DNA of 64,000 nt from positions 27,721 through 91,720 of the forward strand of contig NZ_RCBY01000004.1 in assembly GCF_003838195.1 (NCBI RefSeq), given 5' to 3'. The DNA is from Okeania hirsuta (GTDB lineage: Bacteria > Cyanobacteriota > Cyanobacteriia > Cyanobacteriales > Microcoleaceae). A program made the translations under genes and the position numbers. Of this stretch, positions 47,744-58,079 are shown in pieces. The number at the start of each line of letters is the position of its first letter. Within the stretch, counting starts at the first letter, position 1. The notes beneath the pieces were generated by a model. It was not told the DNA's origin. It saw nothing but the letters and a program-made list of their open reading frames with translations, and searched no databases.

Positions 47744-50700
47744 TCACACCAACTGACGACTAACCAATTTCCTAAACAACCCCTCTTGTTCCATCAACTC
47801 ATCAAAACTCCCCTTTTGCACTACTCGCCCCTGAGACATCACATAAATAACATCTGCATTCCGAATGGTACTCAAACGATGAGCAATAACAACGCGAGTC
47901 ACATTCAACTGCTCCAAACTCTCAGTCACGATCGCTTGAGTTTTATTATCTAAAGCACTGGTTGCCTCATCAAACAAAAGAATTTTCGGCTCCAATATCA
48001 AGGCCCGGGCAATTAACAACCTTTGTCGCTGCCCTACGGAAAGGTTACTACCTCCCTCACTTATCAATGTGTGCATTCCCATAGGCATTTTCTTAATATC
48101 ATTAGCAAAACCTACTTTCTGAGCTGCTGACCATGCTGCTTGTGGACTTACCAACCCACCACTACTGATATTTTCATATATACTGCCTGCCATTACCTTG
48201 CCATTTTGCAGCACTACTCCTAATTGTTGTCTGACTGCTTCTAAGTCTAATTCTGCTAAATTTTTACCATCGTAAAAAATATTTCCGGTTTGTGGTTGCT
48301 CGAACCCCAACAATAAACGGAATAAAGTAGACTTACCACTGCCGGAGGGACCGACAATGGCCACAAATTCTCCTGGTTTAACTTCTAAACTAATATTATG
48401 GAGTACGGTAGTGACGTTAATTTCTGAAACATTTTTATCGGCAGTTTCTGTTGTTAACTTAGATTTTTGATGATAACTAAAGGTGACATTATCGACAGAA
48501 ATACTGCCTTGCAATTCTCCGGGGTGAGCTAAGTTAGGATTATATTCAATGGGAGAGTCTAAAATACTTTTTGCTCTTTCCCACAAAGGCACAATACCGA
48601 TAACATCAGTAATAGTATTGCTCAAGGAAGTTACGCCACTGAGAAACACACCCATGGCGGAATTAAAAGCAATAAATGTACCAATATTTAAACCGGGAGT
48701 TCCTGTTTGTTGAGCGGAAATAATAATCTGAATAGTAAACCAATAAATCAACATAGAAGTGAGGAGAGAGGCAATTTCATTAATTACCGAAATAATATCG
48801 TTAATCTGAAAAATCCGATTATTAAGTTGAATTTGAGGTTGATATTTTTTACCCCAAACGGCAAAAGCTCTAACTTCCGCAGCAGCAACTCGTAATTTTT
48901 GAATGCCGTTTATTAGTTGTACGGTTAAGCCTTGAATTTTCCCACTCAGTTTTTCTTGTTCTCGTTCAAAGCGAATTAATATGATCCCGGAAATTAAGGT
49001 GATGAGGAAGGAAATTAAACCAATGATTAGAACAATTAAGGCTAATTTTCGGCTATATAAAAACATTAAACCCAAATTTAAGAGGGAAAATACACCTGTA
49101 AAAATCGTGGTAATAACAGCACTATTGATTAAACTACTAATCTGACTAATGGCAGCAATACGAGTTAATAAATCTCCTAAACTAAATTCTCGGAAGAAAT
49201 TCGGATTTAGCCGAAAGAGGCGGTCATAAATTCCTGATTGTAAATTAATTTGTATCCCCTGAGAAACTTTGATAGACATGATTCCTTGGAGCAAACTAAA
49301 TAAGGATTTTCCGATAGTAACTGCAAATAAACCTATTGCTATTTGCCATAACAATAATTTGTCACTATCAGGAATAGCATTATTAACAATAATGGCACTG
49401 GCTTGAGGAGTAATCATACCCATCAGACTAATTATTGTGCCTAAAATCATTAGTTTTATTCCATCCCATTCATAACTTTTGATGGCGAATAAAGAGATAT
49501 CCCAAACATTTTTTATCTGGAAAGGGAAGGGTCGATAAAAAGTAAATGCTGTGGATGATAAAGTAGCAGCAACTTTTTGATTTATAGGAATAGAAGTTTG
49601 AGTTTTGGGGTTATAGAGGAGGTATTTATTTTTGTGGGGTAATAAAGCAACGGGTATATTTTCTGATTCGAGCCAACCTAACAATACACCAGAATTTTTT
49701 TGCCACCATTTATCTCTTAATTTTACTGTCCTTATTCGACATCGGGAAGCTTTAACAATATCTTGTAAATCTCTTTGATAATCAGCAGGAGATTTTTTTT
49801 CTGGGGGGGTATTTGGGAAATTTTTTGTCTGTGTAGATGGTGCTTTAATTTCTATCTGACTAGCGCGACCTATTGCTCCGACTGCTATTAATAATAAGTC
49901 GTTAAAGTTGGAGGTTATGGTGTTAGTTGTTGTTTGATTGTATAAGACAGAAACAAAATTTTGCATAGTTTCTGCTTTACTGTGTTGATTATAGGTTTTG
50001 AGTTGTTGAGAGTTGAATATTTCTGTTTGTTCTTCTGCCAAAATAACTTGGTGGAGATAATTGCAAAAGTTATTGTTAATTGAAACAATTTGGGAAAAAT
50101 TAGGATGTTCAGATTCGGCAAAAGATGGCAAAGAAAAATCATTCGGTATTGAGTCAAAAGATTCATCTGCGGGATTTAACTCTTGATTTGTAATGGCTTT
50201 TGAATTTTGACTTGTAATGGCTTTTGAATTTTGACTTGTAAAAAGGCAGTCAAACCATTTTTCTGCTAAAGGGATAGACAAACTCTTGAAATCTCCAGTT
50301 AAATCTGTATTGGTAATATTTATCTGAATTAATTCGGCTTTTTCCAAAGCAATTCCTAATAATTTTCCTTGAGTCCGAGCATCGCAATTAAAAATTAATT
50401 CTCCCGGTTTAACGGTAAATAAATAATGACGATTTCCGATTAACTCTCCCGCTGATTCCAGGGAATAAAATATTTCTACTTCCCCAGATTTTACTAACCA
50501 GATAATTTGCGGATATTCAAAAATTAGAGGTTGATTACCTTCCAGGAAATAATGTTCTCCTTTATTTTCTAAATCTGCCAATAAACGAGCAGAAAAAACA
50601 GAATTTTCAGTAGTATTTTTTTCTTGTATTTCTCCATTTCTTCCTGACACCCAACTCCCTTCATTCTGACTCCTGGCTCCTGTAGGGGCGGATGGCCATT

Positions 50701-53125
50701 CGCCCCTACGACTCCTGATTCCTTCTTCTTTTATTCTGACTCCTGACTCCTGACTCCTGACTCCTTCTTTCTTTGACTCCTGACTCCTTTCTTCCATTTC
50801 TAATAATTCACGATAATAAATACCTTTATTCCAAAGTTGTTGATGAGTACCTCTTTCTAATACTTTTCCTTCCTTTAAAACTAGAATTTCATCACAATCT
50901 TGAATGGTACTTAAACGGTGTGCCACAACAATACAAGCACAACCTCGACGACGTAAATTACGATCAATAATTCTTTCAGTTTCCGCATCCAAACTACTCG
51001 TTGCTTCATCTAAAATTAAAATTCTAGGATTATTTACCAACGCCCTCGCAATTTCCAAACGTTGTCTTTGACCTCCCGATAAATTTACCCCACCTTCCAA
51101 CAAATTAGCATCATAACCACCAGTCAAAGTCATAATAAACTCGTGAATATTTGCATCCTTGCAAGCTTGAACCAAAGCCGAATTACTAATAGTTGGATTC
51201 CATAAAGTTAAATTTTCTCGAATTGTTCCTTCAAATAAAAATATATCTTGCGCCACCATTGCCACAGACTTTGTTAAGACCGAGCGAGGAATTTCTCTAC
51301 GGGCAATATCATCAAATAACACTTCTCCTAATTTAGATTCATATAAACCACAAACTAAATTAGCAATAGTTGACTTTCCAGAACCACTTTTTCCCACCAA
51401 AGCAACTCTTGAACCAGGCTTAATTAACAAATTAAAATTTTCGATTAATGGAGGTTTTAAAGGATTATAACCAAAAGTAATATCTCTCAGTTCAACCTTA
51501 CCTTTTAATAGGGAATATCGAATTGAAAACCCAGTCGGAGCATCTTGCTCCGGACCACCATCTTGCTCCGTACCACCATTTTGCTCCGTACCACCATTTT
51601 GCTCCGCACCACCATTTTGCTCCGCACCATCATCTTGCTCCGCATCATCATCTTGTCTCCCATCATAATTAACCGCATCAAGAATCGGTTTTTCCAGCTC
51701 ATTTCCTTCTGCCAAAACAGAATTTTCTACTGCCTCAGTAACTTCAATATCTTCATCAATAGGATAATCTAAAACATCATCAAGACGCTCCAAACTTGCT
51801 TCCAACTCTTGTAAACTACTACCAAAATTGATTAATTTTCCCAGAGGACTTAAAAAACCAGAAGCTACAGTTTGAAATGCCACCAACATCCCAATACTCA
51901 TTTCCCCCCCCATAACTTTTAACCCTCCCAATACCAAAATTATCGTAGAAGAAAGAGTACTTAAAAATGTTGGTAAAAGAGTTAAAACTTTAGTTTGAAT
52001 ATTTAATCTTTGCTCCTCATTCATCACCTGAGAATATATTCCCAAAATCCGCGCAAAAATATAAGATTCTAAACCCCCAGCCTTCAGACTTTCAATTGCT
52101 CCCAAACTACCCAAAAGATAACCAGATAATTTCCCCTTTTTTTCGCTCAAATTCAAAGTTGCTTCAATCCGAAATTGTCGGAGCCAATATAATGCTGCTA
52201 CATTAATCAAACCAAAAACTATAGTAATACCCGCTAAAACTCCATTATAAAAACTCATCAAAACTGCATAAAAAACCAACATTATCGCATCAATCAAGGT
52301 ACTAGCAACACTACTCAATAATTGTACAGTTTGGTCATTCAAAGCAGCACGAGAACTAATATCTCCAGCAAACCTTTGAGCATAAAATTTCATCGGCAAC
52401 CGCAACAGATGCCACATAAACTGACTATTCATAGTAATAGAAAGTTTAATAATTAACTTCCGCAAGAAAATATATTGCATCCTAGCAATAGTAAATTGTA
52501 GAATCGTTGTTACAGCCATTCCTACAAGTAAAGGGCGGAGCCAATCTTGCAAACCCTCCACTAAAATTTGGTCAACAAAAACCAAACTAAAAGCCGGAAT
52601 AACTAAGCGAATTAAACTGAGGAAAAAACCAGCGATAAAAGTAAAAATAAGAGCATTTTTAGAATTTTGCAAACGAACAGCTAAATAAGCAATGAAATTT
52701 CTTTTATTGCTTCCTTTAACAAACTCTTCACCCGGTTCCATCCGCAAAACAATACCACTATAAGAATTCGCAAATTCCTCCTTACTAACCTTGCGCCTAC
52801 CCAATGCCGGATCGTTCAGATAAGCAAACCTTTTATCAAAACCTTCTACTACCAAAAAATGATTAAACTTCCAAAAAATAATCACAGGTAGATCGGTATT
52901 TTCTAAGAATTCAACAGTACTTTTGCCACCCTTAGCTTCCAAACCATATTCCCTTGCCGTTCTAACAATTTGCGCGGCATTAGTACCATCTCGACTCACA
53001 CCACATTTATTGCGCAACTCCATTAAAGGAACTTCACGTCCATAATATTTCAGAATAATACCCAAAGAAGCAGCACCACATTCAGTAGCTTCTCTTTGTA
53101 AAAAAGGCTTAGTTTTGACTCTCAT
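47744..53125 (-). CDS. Fused double ABC exporter: C39 peptidase-ABC plus second NHLM-type ABC
   Basis: One 1793-residue frame holds what are normally two genes of NHLM-type systems. Half one has a C39 peptidase (about 1-130) with Cys in ATECGAASLG, His in FNHFLVV and Asp in LNDPALG. Then come membrane helices (about 165-440), an acidic linker of EQNGGT-type hexapeptides, and an ATPase with GKSGSGKST, LSGGQRQR and ILILDEATSSLD. Half two has a cyclic-nucleotide-binding-like domain (about 835-950), a peptidase-like domain without the catalytic Cys, membrane helices (about 1215-1500) and an ATPase with GPSGSGKST, LSVGQRQR and LLFDEATSALD. The joining linker (about 785-830) is translated repeat DNA. 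It would cut the 46887-47207 leader and export the product. Confidence 0.9.
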   Translation of the reverse strand: MRVKTKPFLQREATECGAASLGIILKYYGREVPLMELRNKCGVSRDGTNAAQIVRTAREYGLEAKGGKSTVEFLENTDLPVIIFWKFNHFLVVEGFDKRFAYLNDPALGRRKVSKEEFANSYSGIVLRMEPGEEFVKGSNKRNFIAYLAVRLQNSKNALIFTFIAGFFLSLIRLVIPAFSLVFVDQILVEGLQDWLRPLLVGMAVTTILQFTIARMQYIFLRKLIIKLSITMNSQFMWHLLRLPMKFYAQRFAGDISSRAALNDQTVQLLSSVASTLIDAIMLVFYAVLMSFYNGVLAGITIVFGLINVAALYWLRQFRIEATLNLSEKKGKLSGYLLGSLGAIESLKAGGLESYIFARILGIYSQVMNEEQRLNIQTKVLTLLPTFLSTLSSTIILVLGGLKVMGGEMSIGMLVAFQTVASGFLSPLGKLINFGSSLQELEASLERLDDVLDYPIDEDIEVTEAVENSVLAEGNELEKPILDAVNYDGRQDDDAEQDDGAEQNGGAEQNGGTEQNGGTEQDGGPEQDAPTGFSIRYSLLKGKVELRDITFGYNPLKPPLIENFNLLIKPGSRVALVGKSGSGKSTIANLVCGLYESKLGEVLFDDIARREIPRSVLTKSVAMVAQDIFLFEGTIRENLTLWNPTISNSALVQACKDANIHEFIMTLTGGYDANLLEGGVNLSGGQRQRLEIARALVNNPRILILDEATSSLDAETERIIDRNLRRRGCACIVVAHRLSTIQDCDEILVLKEGKVLERGTHQQLWNKGIYYRELLEMEERSQESKKEGVRSQESGVRIKEEGIRSRRGEWPSAPTGARSQNEGSWVSGRNGEIQEKNTTENSVFSARLLADLENKGEHYFLEGNQPLIFEYPQIIWLVKSGEVEIFYSLESAGELIGNRHYLFTVKPGELIFNCDARTQGKLLGIALEKAELIQINITNTDLTGDFKSLSIPLAEKWFDCLFTSQNSKAITSQNSKAITNQELNPADESFDSIPNDFSLPSFAESEHPNFSQIVSINNNFCNYLHQVILAEEQTEIFNSQQLKTYNQHSKAETMQNFVSVLYNQTTTNTITSNFNDLLLIAVGAIGRASQIEIKAPSTQTKNFPNTPPEKKSPADYQRDLQDIVKASRCRIRTVKLRDKWWQKNSGVLLGWLESENIPVALLPHKNKYLLYNPKTQTSIPINQKVAATLSSTAFTFYRPFPFQIKNVWDISLFAIKSYEWDGIKLMILGTIISLMGMITPQASAIIVNNAIPDSDKLLLWQIAIGLFAVTIGKSLFSLLQGIMSIKVSQGIQINLQSGIYDRLFRLNPNFFREFSLGDLLTRIAAISQISSLINSAVITTIFTGVFSLLNLGLMFLYSRKLALIVLIIGLISFLITLISGIILIRFEREQEKLSGKIQGLTVQLINGIQKLRVAAAEVRAFAVWGKKYQPQIQLNNRIFQINDIISVINEIASLLTSMLIYWFTIQIIISAQQTGTPGLNIGTFIAFNSAMGVFLSGVTSLSNTITDVIGIVPLWERAKSILDSPIEYNPNLAHPGELQGSISVDNVTFSYHQKSKLTTETADKNVSEINVTTVLHNISLEVKPGEFVAIVGPSGSGKSTLFRLLLGFEQPQTGNIFYDGKNLAELDLEAVRQQLGVVLQNGKVMAGSIYENISSGGLVSPQAAWSAAQKVGFANDIKKMPMGMHTLISEGGSNLSVGQRQRLLIARALILEPKILLFDEATSALDNKTQAIVTESLEQLNVTRVVIAHRLSTIRNADVIYVMSQGRVVQKGSFDELMEQEGLFRKLVSRQLV

Positions 53126-53174
53126 TTGTTGATTGCTTATTATGAAGACAGAATCTCGCCCTAAAAGAATAAAT

Positions 53175-53364
53175 AGGGTTTGCTGAAAAAGTCTTTTTTA
53201 AGGAGTGGGGAAGTAGGGGAGTGGGGGAGAATTTTTTTGCCCAACTCTTGCTAAAAATGTGCTCCTTTTTGAGCATGAAGAGCTGAAAACCATGTACTTT
53301 TTCAATACCTAAAAAAGCTAAAACCTTTATCTGGTAATTATTTAAGATTTAATCAGCAAACCCT
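53175..53364. repeat. AGGGTTTGCTGA-family MITE
   Basis: Perfect 12-bp ends AGGGTTTGCTGA and TCAGCAAACCCT. The interior shares TTTTTGAGCATGAAGAGCTG-like stem and TTTAATCAGCAA arms with 33929-34190. Confidence 0.85.
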
Positions 53365-53485
53365 AAATAAAGACAAAAAATAATTTTCCCTCATCCTATC
53401 CCTTTTCAGGAGATGTAATTATTAATTGTTATACCAATTCTCATGTATTAATACTATATTTAGGCAACACTTCAGTTATTAAGTA

Positions 53486-53612
53486 ATATCATGTCCGGTA
53501 GCATCGTTTGTGTATAAAATTAAGGTGAAAATAGGAGAAAACCTTCTGCCTCCTGCCTCCTGCCTCCTGCCTTCCTTCCACCAAAGTCTAATTATTCAAC
53601 CGGACATGATAT
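53486..53612. repeat. TATCATGTCC-family MITE, short form, TAA duplication
   Basis: The ends TATCATGTCCGGT and ACCGGACATGATA enclose only about 125 bp, including four tandem TGCCTCC units. TAA directly flanks both ends. GTAGCATCG inside the left arm is shared with the ends at 61535 and 63400. Confidence 0.85.
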
Positions 53613-53795
53613 AATTAATCCTGTCCCGGTCGCATTTTTGCTAATAATTAGCAAGTTTAGGAGCTTTCAGCATCTATTACATCAAATGATATTTTTGTCA
53701 AGTTTTATGTTAAGAAAGATGTTTATAAAGCATAGCTTTTAGGAAGAGGTAATTATTCATTATTCATTATTCATTATTCATTATTCATTATTCCT

Positions 53796-55724
53796 CTAAG
53801 AATTTATTTCTGCCAACTCTAACCACCTTTCTGTGGCAGTATCTATTTCTTTTTCTAAACTTTCTACTTTTTCATGGAGTTGTTGAACTTCACTTACTTC
53901 TCCAGGAGGTGCATTATAAAGTTCATTTTCAGTCTTTTCCTTCTCCGCTTCTAACTGAGCAATTTTTTTCTCCAAACTCTCATATTCTCGCTTTTCTTTT
54001 GACGATAATTTTCTTTGTTTATTCTTATCCCAAGAAACCCTTTCTGATTTTTTTGGTTTAGCTGAAATTTCCTTAGACTTTTCTGCAACTGCCACAGCTT
54101 TTTTTGTTGCTGCTTCTACTTCTTTATAATCTATATAAAGAGAATAATTTCCCGGATACTGTCGTAAATTTCCTACTCCTTCAAAAGCAAAAATTCTATC
54201 TACAGTCCGGTCAAGAAAATAACGGTCGTGAGAAACAACAATTACACAACCATTAAACTCTTCCAGATACTCTTCTAAAACTGCCAAAGTTTGTACATCT
54301 AAATCATTAGTAGGTTCATCCAAAATCAAAACATTCGGCGCACTCATCAATACTTTTAAAAGAAATAATCGTCTTTTTTCTCCTCCGGAAAGTTTATATA
54401 CAGGAGCATATTGTTGATTACCAGGAAACAGAAATCTTTCCAACATTTGAGACGCACTAATTTGAGTACCATCAGCAGTTTCCACATACTCTGCTACATC
54501 TTTTATATAATCAATTACCCGTTGACTTTCATTCATAGCATCCAACAAATTTTCTGAATGTTGGTCAAAATATCCTATATGTATTGTCCCACCAATTTCT
54601 ACTTTGCCAGAATCAGGTTTAACTCTACCTGTAATAATATCCATTAGGGTAGATTTTCCCACCCCATTACCACCAATAATTCCGACTCTATCTTCAGGGA
54701 TAAATTCATAAGTAAAATCTTTGATTAGAGTTCTACTATCGTAGGACTTACAAACATTTTCTAACTCAATAACTTTTTTACCAATTCGACGACCAGGAGT
54801 AGAAATATCCACCTTTCCTAAAGCTTGTTTAAACTCCGTTCCTTGCATTTCTTCTATACGTTGAATCCTAGCTTTTTGTTTAGTGCTACGAGCTTTTGGT
54901 CCTCGCTTCAACCATTCTAATTCCCGGCGTAATATCCCTTGATGTTTGCGTTGAGAACTAACAACTGATTCTTCAGCTAAAGCTTTCTTTTCTAAATAGT
55001 AAGAATAATTTCCAGTATAAGTAAAAAGGTCGCCCCGGTCTATTTCGATAATTTTATTAGTAACTCTGTCGAGAAAATAACGGTCGTGAGTAATTAATAA
55101 AATTCCTCCTGAAAAACTATTTAAGTAACTTTGTAACCATTCTACAGACATAGCATCTAGATGGTTTGTTGGCTCATCCATTAACAAAACATCAGGGTCA
55201 GAAAGTAAAGCTGCTGCTAAAGCAATACGTTTACGATAACCCCCAGATAAGTTACCAACTTTGGCATCAAAATCTTGAATTCCTAATTTACTGAGGATAA
55301 TTTTTGCCTTAGTTTCTAATTCCCAAGCATTGGTATTATCCATGCTGTGAGTTACTTCAGAAAAACGCGCCATTAGTCGATCGTCTTCAGGGTGATGGGC
55401 TAATTTTTCCGATAATTCTTCATATTCTCGTACCAGTAACATTTGTTCTCCACTATCAGAAAAAACTTGTTCTAATACGGTGTTATTTTCATCTAAATCT
55501 GGTTGTTGTGGCAAATAAATAATTCTAGCATTTTGATTAATCAAAATTTGACCACCGTCTATAGGTTCTAAACCAGCAATCATTTTTAATAGGGTTGATT
55601 TTCCCGAACCATTTGTACCAATTAAACCAACTTTGTCATTAGCATCTAAACTGAAGTTAGCATCTCTTAAAACTTCTTTGATGCCAAAGTCTTTTTTTAC
55701 TGATTGAAGTGTGAATATACTCAT
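53796..55724 (-). CDS. ABC-F family ATPase (Uup-like)
   Basis: This is a cytoplasmic soluble protein with two ABC domains and no membrane part, of the ABC-F group that acts on ribosomes. NBD1 has GTNGSGKSTLLKMIAG, LSGGYRKRIALAAALL and LLMDEPTNHLD. NBD2 has GGNGVGKSTLMDIITG, LSGGEKRRLFLL and LILDEPTNDLD. The interdomain linker (about 245-310) is basic. A C-terminal coiled coil (about 565-640: KEKREYESLEKKIAQLEAEK) is typical of Uup-type members. The length of 642 fits Uup. The exact subfamily needs phylogeny. Confidence 0.9.
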   Translation of the reverse strand: MSIFTLQSVKKDFGIKEVLRDANFSLDANDKVGLIGTNGSGKSTLLKMIAGLEPIDGGQILINQNARIIYLPQQPDLDENNTVLEQVFSDSGEQMLLVREYEELSEKLAHHPEDDRLMARFSEVTHSMDNTNAWELETKAKIILSKLGIQDFDAKVGNLSGGYRKRIALAAALLSDPDVLLMDEPTNHLDAMSVEWLQSYLNSFSGGILLITHDRYFLDRVTNKIIEIDRGDLFTYTGNYSYYLEKKALAEESVVSSQRKHQGILRRELEWLKRGPKARSTKQKARIQRIEEMQGTEFKQALGKVDISTPGRRIGKKVIELENVCKSYDSRTLIKDFTYEFIPEDRVGIIGGNGVGKSTLMDIITGRVKPDSGKVEIGGTIHIGYFDQHSENLLDAMNESQRVIDYIKDVAEYVETADGTQISASQMLERFLFPGNQQYAPVYKLSGGEKRRLFLLKVLMSAPNVLILDEPTNDLDVQTLAVLEEYLEEFNGCVIVVSHDRYFLDRTVDRIFAFEGVGNLRQYPGNYSLYIDYKEVEAATKKAVAVAEKSKEISAKPKKSERVSWDKNKQRKLSSKEKREYESLEKKIAQLEAEKEKTENELYNAPPGEVSEVQQLHEKVESLEKEIDTATERWLELAEINS

Positions 55725-55739
55725 TTATTTAAGTTAAAA

Positions 55740-56340
55740 GTCAAAAGTTAATATTTTAAGTCAAAAGTCAAAAGTCAAAAGTCAAAAATTAATATGGCTA
55801 CAGTCTTTTTAAGTTAAAAGTAAAAAGTCAAAAATTAACATGACTACAGTATTTTTAAATTAAAAGTAAAAAGTCAAAAATTAATTAGGAGAGATTGAAG
55901 TAATTATAGAATTATCAACATATATTATATAATCGGATTCTTTTTTTAAGTCAAAAGTCAAAAATTAACTTTTTAAGTCAAAAGTCAAAAATTAATTAGG
56001 AGAGATTGAAGTAATTATAGAATTATCAACATACATTATATAACCGGATTCTTTTTTTAAGTCAAAAGTAAAAAGTCAAAAATTAACATTGCTATACTCT
56101 AGCACCTACTACCTAAAACATACTTCAACTATTCATATATTTGGGAGTAGGGGAGTAGGGGAGTAGGGGAGTGGGAGAGTGGGGGAGATTGAAGTAATTT
56201 AAGAAATTATCAACATATAATATATAACCAGATTCTATATAATTTCGCGCCTTCTGACTTCTTAAAGAAGTAGGGGAAATTGAATATTAAAGTAATTACA
56301 GAATTATCAATATATATTATATAACCGGATTATATATAAA
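55740..56340. repeat. Interspersed short repeats between two genes
   Basis: AAGTCAAAAGTCAAAA units alternate with a longer module GAAGTAATTATAGAATTATC followed by AACATATATTATATAA and CGGATTC. That module occurs at about 55890-55940, 55998-56055, 56190-56240 and 56290-56335. A GGGAGTAGGGGAGTAGGGG run sits near 56140. There is no coding content. Confidence 0.7.
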
Positions 56341-56361
56341 ACCTACAACCTAAAACCTTCT

Positions 56362-56880
56362 TCAACTATTACTAACTTCTTGATTAGGCCATAAGTAAAT
56401 TATTCCTGAAACTATTGTTAAAGCTACAGCTATCCAAAACATAATTATAGCCGGAGTTGCCCAAAATTCAGGTAAGGGGGCAATTAACAAAGAAATAGCA
56501 ATAATTTGACTTACTGTTTTTAATTTTCCCCAAATATTAGCTCCTGAAATTTGTGTTTGATTAACACGCCAACCAGCTATAGTTAACTCCCTACCTAGAA
56601 TTAAAAATACTCCCCATGCTGGTACTTTTCCTAATTCAATTAATCCTAATAAAGGTGCTAATACTAATAATTTATCTGCTAAAGGATCTAAAAATTTACC
56701 GAGGTCGCTGACTTGGTTAAGTTTTCGTGCTAAATAACCATCTAAAAAATCTGTAACTGAAGCAATTAAAAATATTACTAAACAGATCCAAAGATTCTGA
56801 TTAGTAGGAGTTTTCAGAATGTAAAGAATCAAAGGTATTCCCAGAAGACGGGAAAAGGTAATCCAATTAGGTATATTCAT
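56362..56880 (-). CDS. pgsA: CDP-diacylglycerol-glycerol-3-phosphate 3-phosphatidyltransferase
   Basis: This integral membrane enzyme makes phosphatidylglycerol phosphate, the precursor of phosphatidylglycerol, which is essential for photosystem assembly in cyanobacteria. The 172-residue length is typical. The CDP-alcohol phosphotransferase motif D-x2-DG-x2-AR-x8-G-x3-D-x3-D is complete in DFLDGYLARKLNQVSDLGKF followed by LDPLADK. The N-terminus NIPNWITFSRLLGIPLILYI is also standard. Four or five hydrophobic helices are visible. It is separated from the ABC-F gene by about 600 bp of repeats. Confidence 0.95.
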   Translation of the reverse strand: MNIPNWITFSRLLGIPLILYILKTPTNQNLWICLVIFLIASVTDFLDGYLARKLNQVSDLGKFLDPLADKLLVLAPLLGLIELGKVPAWGVFLILGRELTIAGWRVNQTQISGANIWGKLKTVSQIIAISLLIAPLPEFWATPAIIMFWIAVALTIVSGIIYLWPNQEVSNS

Positions 56881-57281
56881 AAATATTGTGGTAATTGTTA
56901 ATTGTTAAAAAATTTGGCGTTGCTGAATTAGTGTTTGATATTAATCTTAATTCTTTAGGGGTCAGGAGGGAAGAAATAAGAAGAAAGAGTAGTAGAAGAG
57001 AAAGTTTTTGTTAGCGCTCTTATGCGGACAAGATATCATACCTCAAATAACCAACGCCAAAAAGTTTTATTTATTTAAAATTATTAAGTTAGGTTGTAGC
57101 TCAAAAAAAGTTATCTACCACCTAATATTTAGATGAAAAAGGGAATAGGGAATAGTTATTTGAAGATATATATTTCTTCCCACACTCCCCATCTCCCCAT
57201 CTCCCCATACCCCCATCTCCCTTTATTCTTCCTTCTGTTATACAATTATTGAGATTAATTTCACTGATTCAAATTATAATT

Positions 57282-57527
57282 ATGTCTGTATCAAAAGAAG
57301 AAGCAAAGCAATTATTAGAACGATTAATTTTTGACAAGGAACGTCCTAAAGATTGGGTGCAAGATGTTTGGGGAATGAGTCCCACTTTAGGAGAGACTGC
57401 CGCAAAGTTGCTAGATGTTTTTGATGTATTAATTACATCTTGTCCAGAGGCTGAATTGAATGATGTCCTGCAAACTTTCGATACAGAATTGAAAGAATTG
57501 TTTGATGAAGATAGTGAAGCATCCTAA
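57282..57527 (+). CDS. Small conserved-looking hypothetical protein
   Basis: The product is 81 residues from ATG 57282 (MSVSKEEAKQLLERLIFDKE). An earlier in-frame TTG at 57249 would add an unlikely hydrophobic stretch. It is acidic and predicted all-helical, with WVQDVWGMSPTLGETAAKLL in the middle and an acidic C-terminus ending DEDSEAS. There is no signal peptide or known catalytic motif. Its composition looks like a folded cytoplasmic protein. I do not recognise the family. Confidence 0.6.
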   Translation: MSVSKEEAKQLLERLIFDKERPKDWVQDVWGMSPTLGETAAKLLDVFDVLITSCPEAELNDVLQTFDTELKELFDEDSEAS

Positions 57528-58079
57528 TTATTATTGAGATAAAAACGGTCATTTTTAAGAAAAGTAATTATTAATTATTAATTGTTGAATCAGGAACAGA
57601 ATTATGGAATAATACTGAATCCTGTTTGAAAGCGTAACAGCTCTGCTGGATTTCTATCAGATGGCCTATTATACTAAACATTTTAGCTAACTTTTAGGCC
57701 AACGAGTCGCACATCTCATGCCAAAGGATAGTCTTGGTATTGAGAAGAGGTCAAAAATTGAATATAGCAGTGGAAGGAAAGGTTAAGACATATCAAAAGC
57801 TCAAAAACTCAAAACTCAGACGACCCAAGTCTTTTTCTTCTCTGGTAGATAACCAATAAACATCTCCAGAAAAGAGGGAATAGGGAATAGGGAATAGGTA
57901 TGGAGGTGGAAATAACTGAGAATTTCTGTACAATAATTGATTTTATTTTTGATTTTTACCAGATGTCTAATTGCCTAAATAACTAAAGGTCTTCTTCCTT
58001 CTTCTTTCTTACTTCTTCTTTCTTACTTCTTCCTTCTTCCTTCTGCTATAAATTAGAATAAATTTTATATAATTGCTAA
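57528..58079. other. Intergenic region with a MITE and a possible gene remnant
   Basis: 57858-57968 is an AGACATCTCCA-family element related to 14122-14230, with tandem GGGAATA units. At about 57637-57775 one frame reads VTALLDFYQMAYY, a stop, then LLGQRVAHLMPKDSLGIEKR. This looks like decayed coding DNA, perhaps transposase, but I cannot assign it. TTCTTCCTTC runs precede the next gene. Confidence 0.4.
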
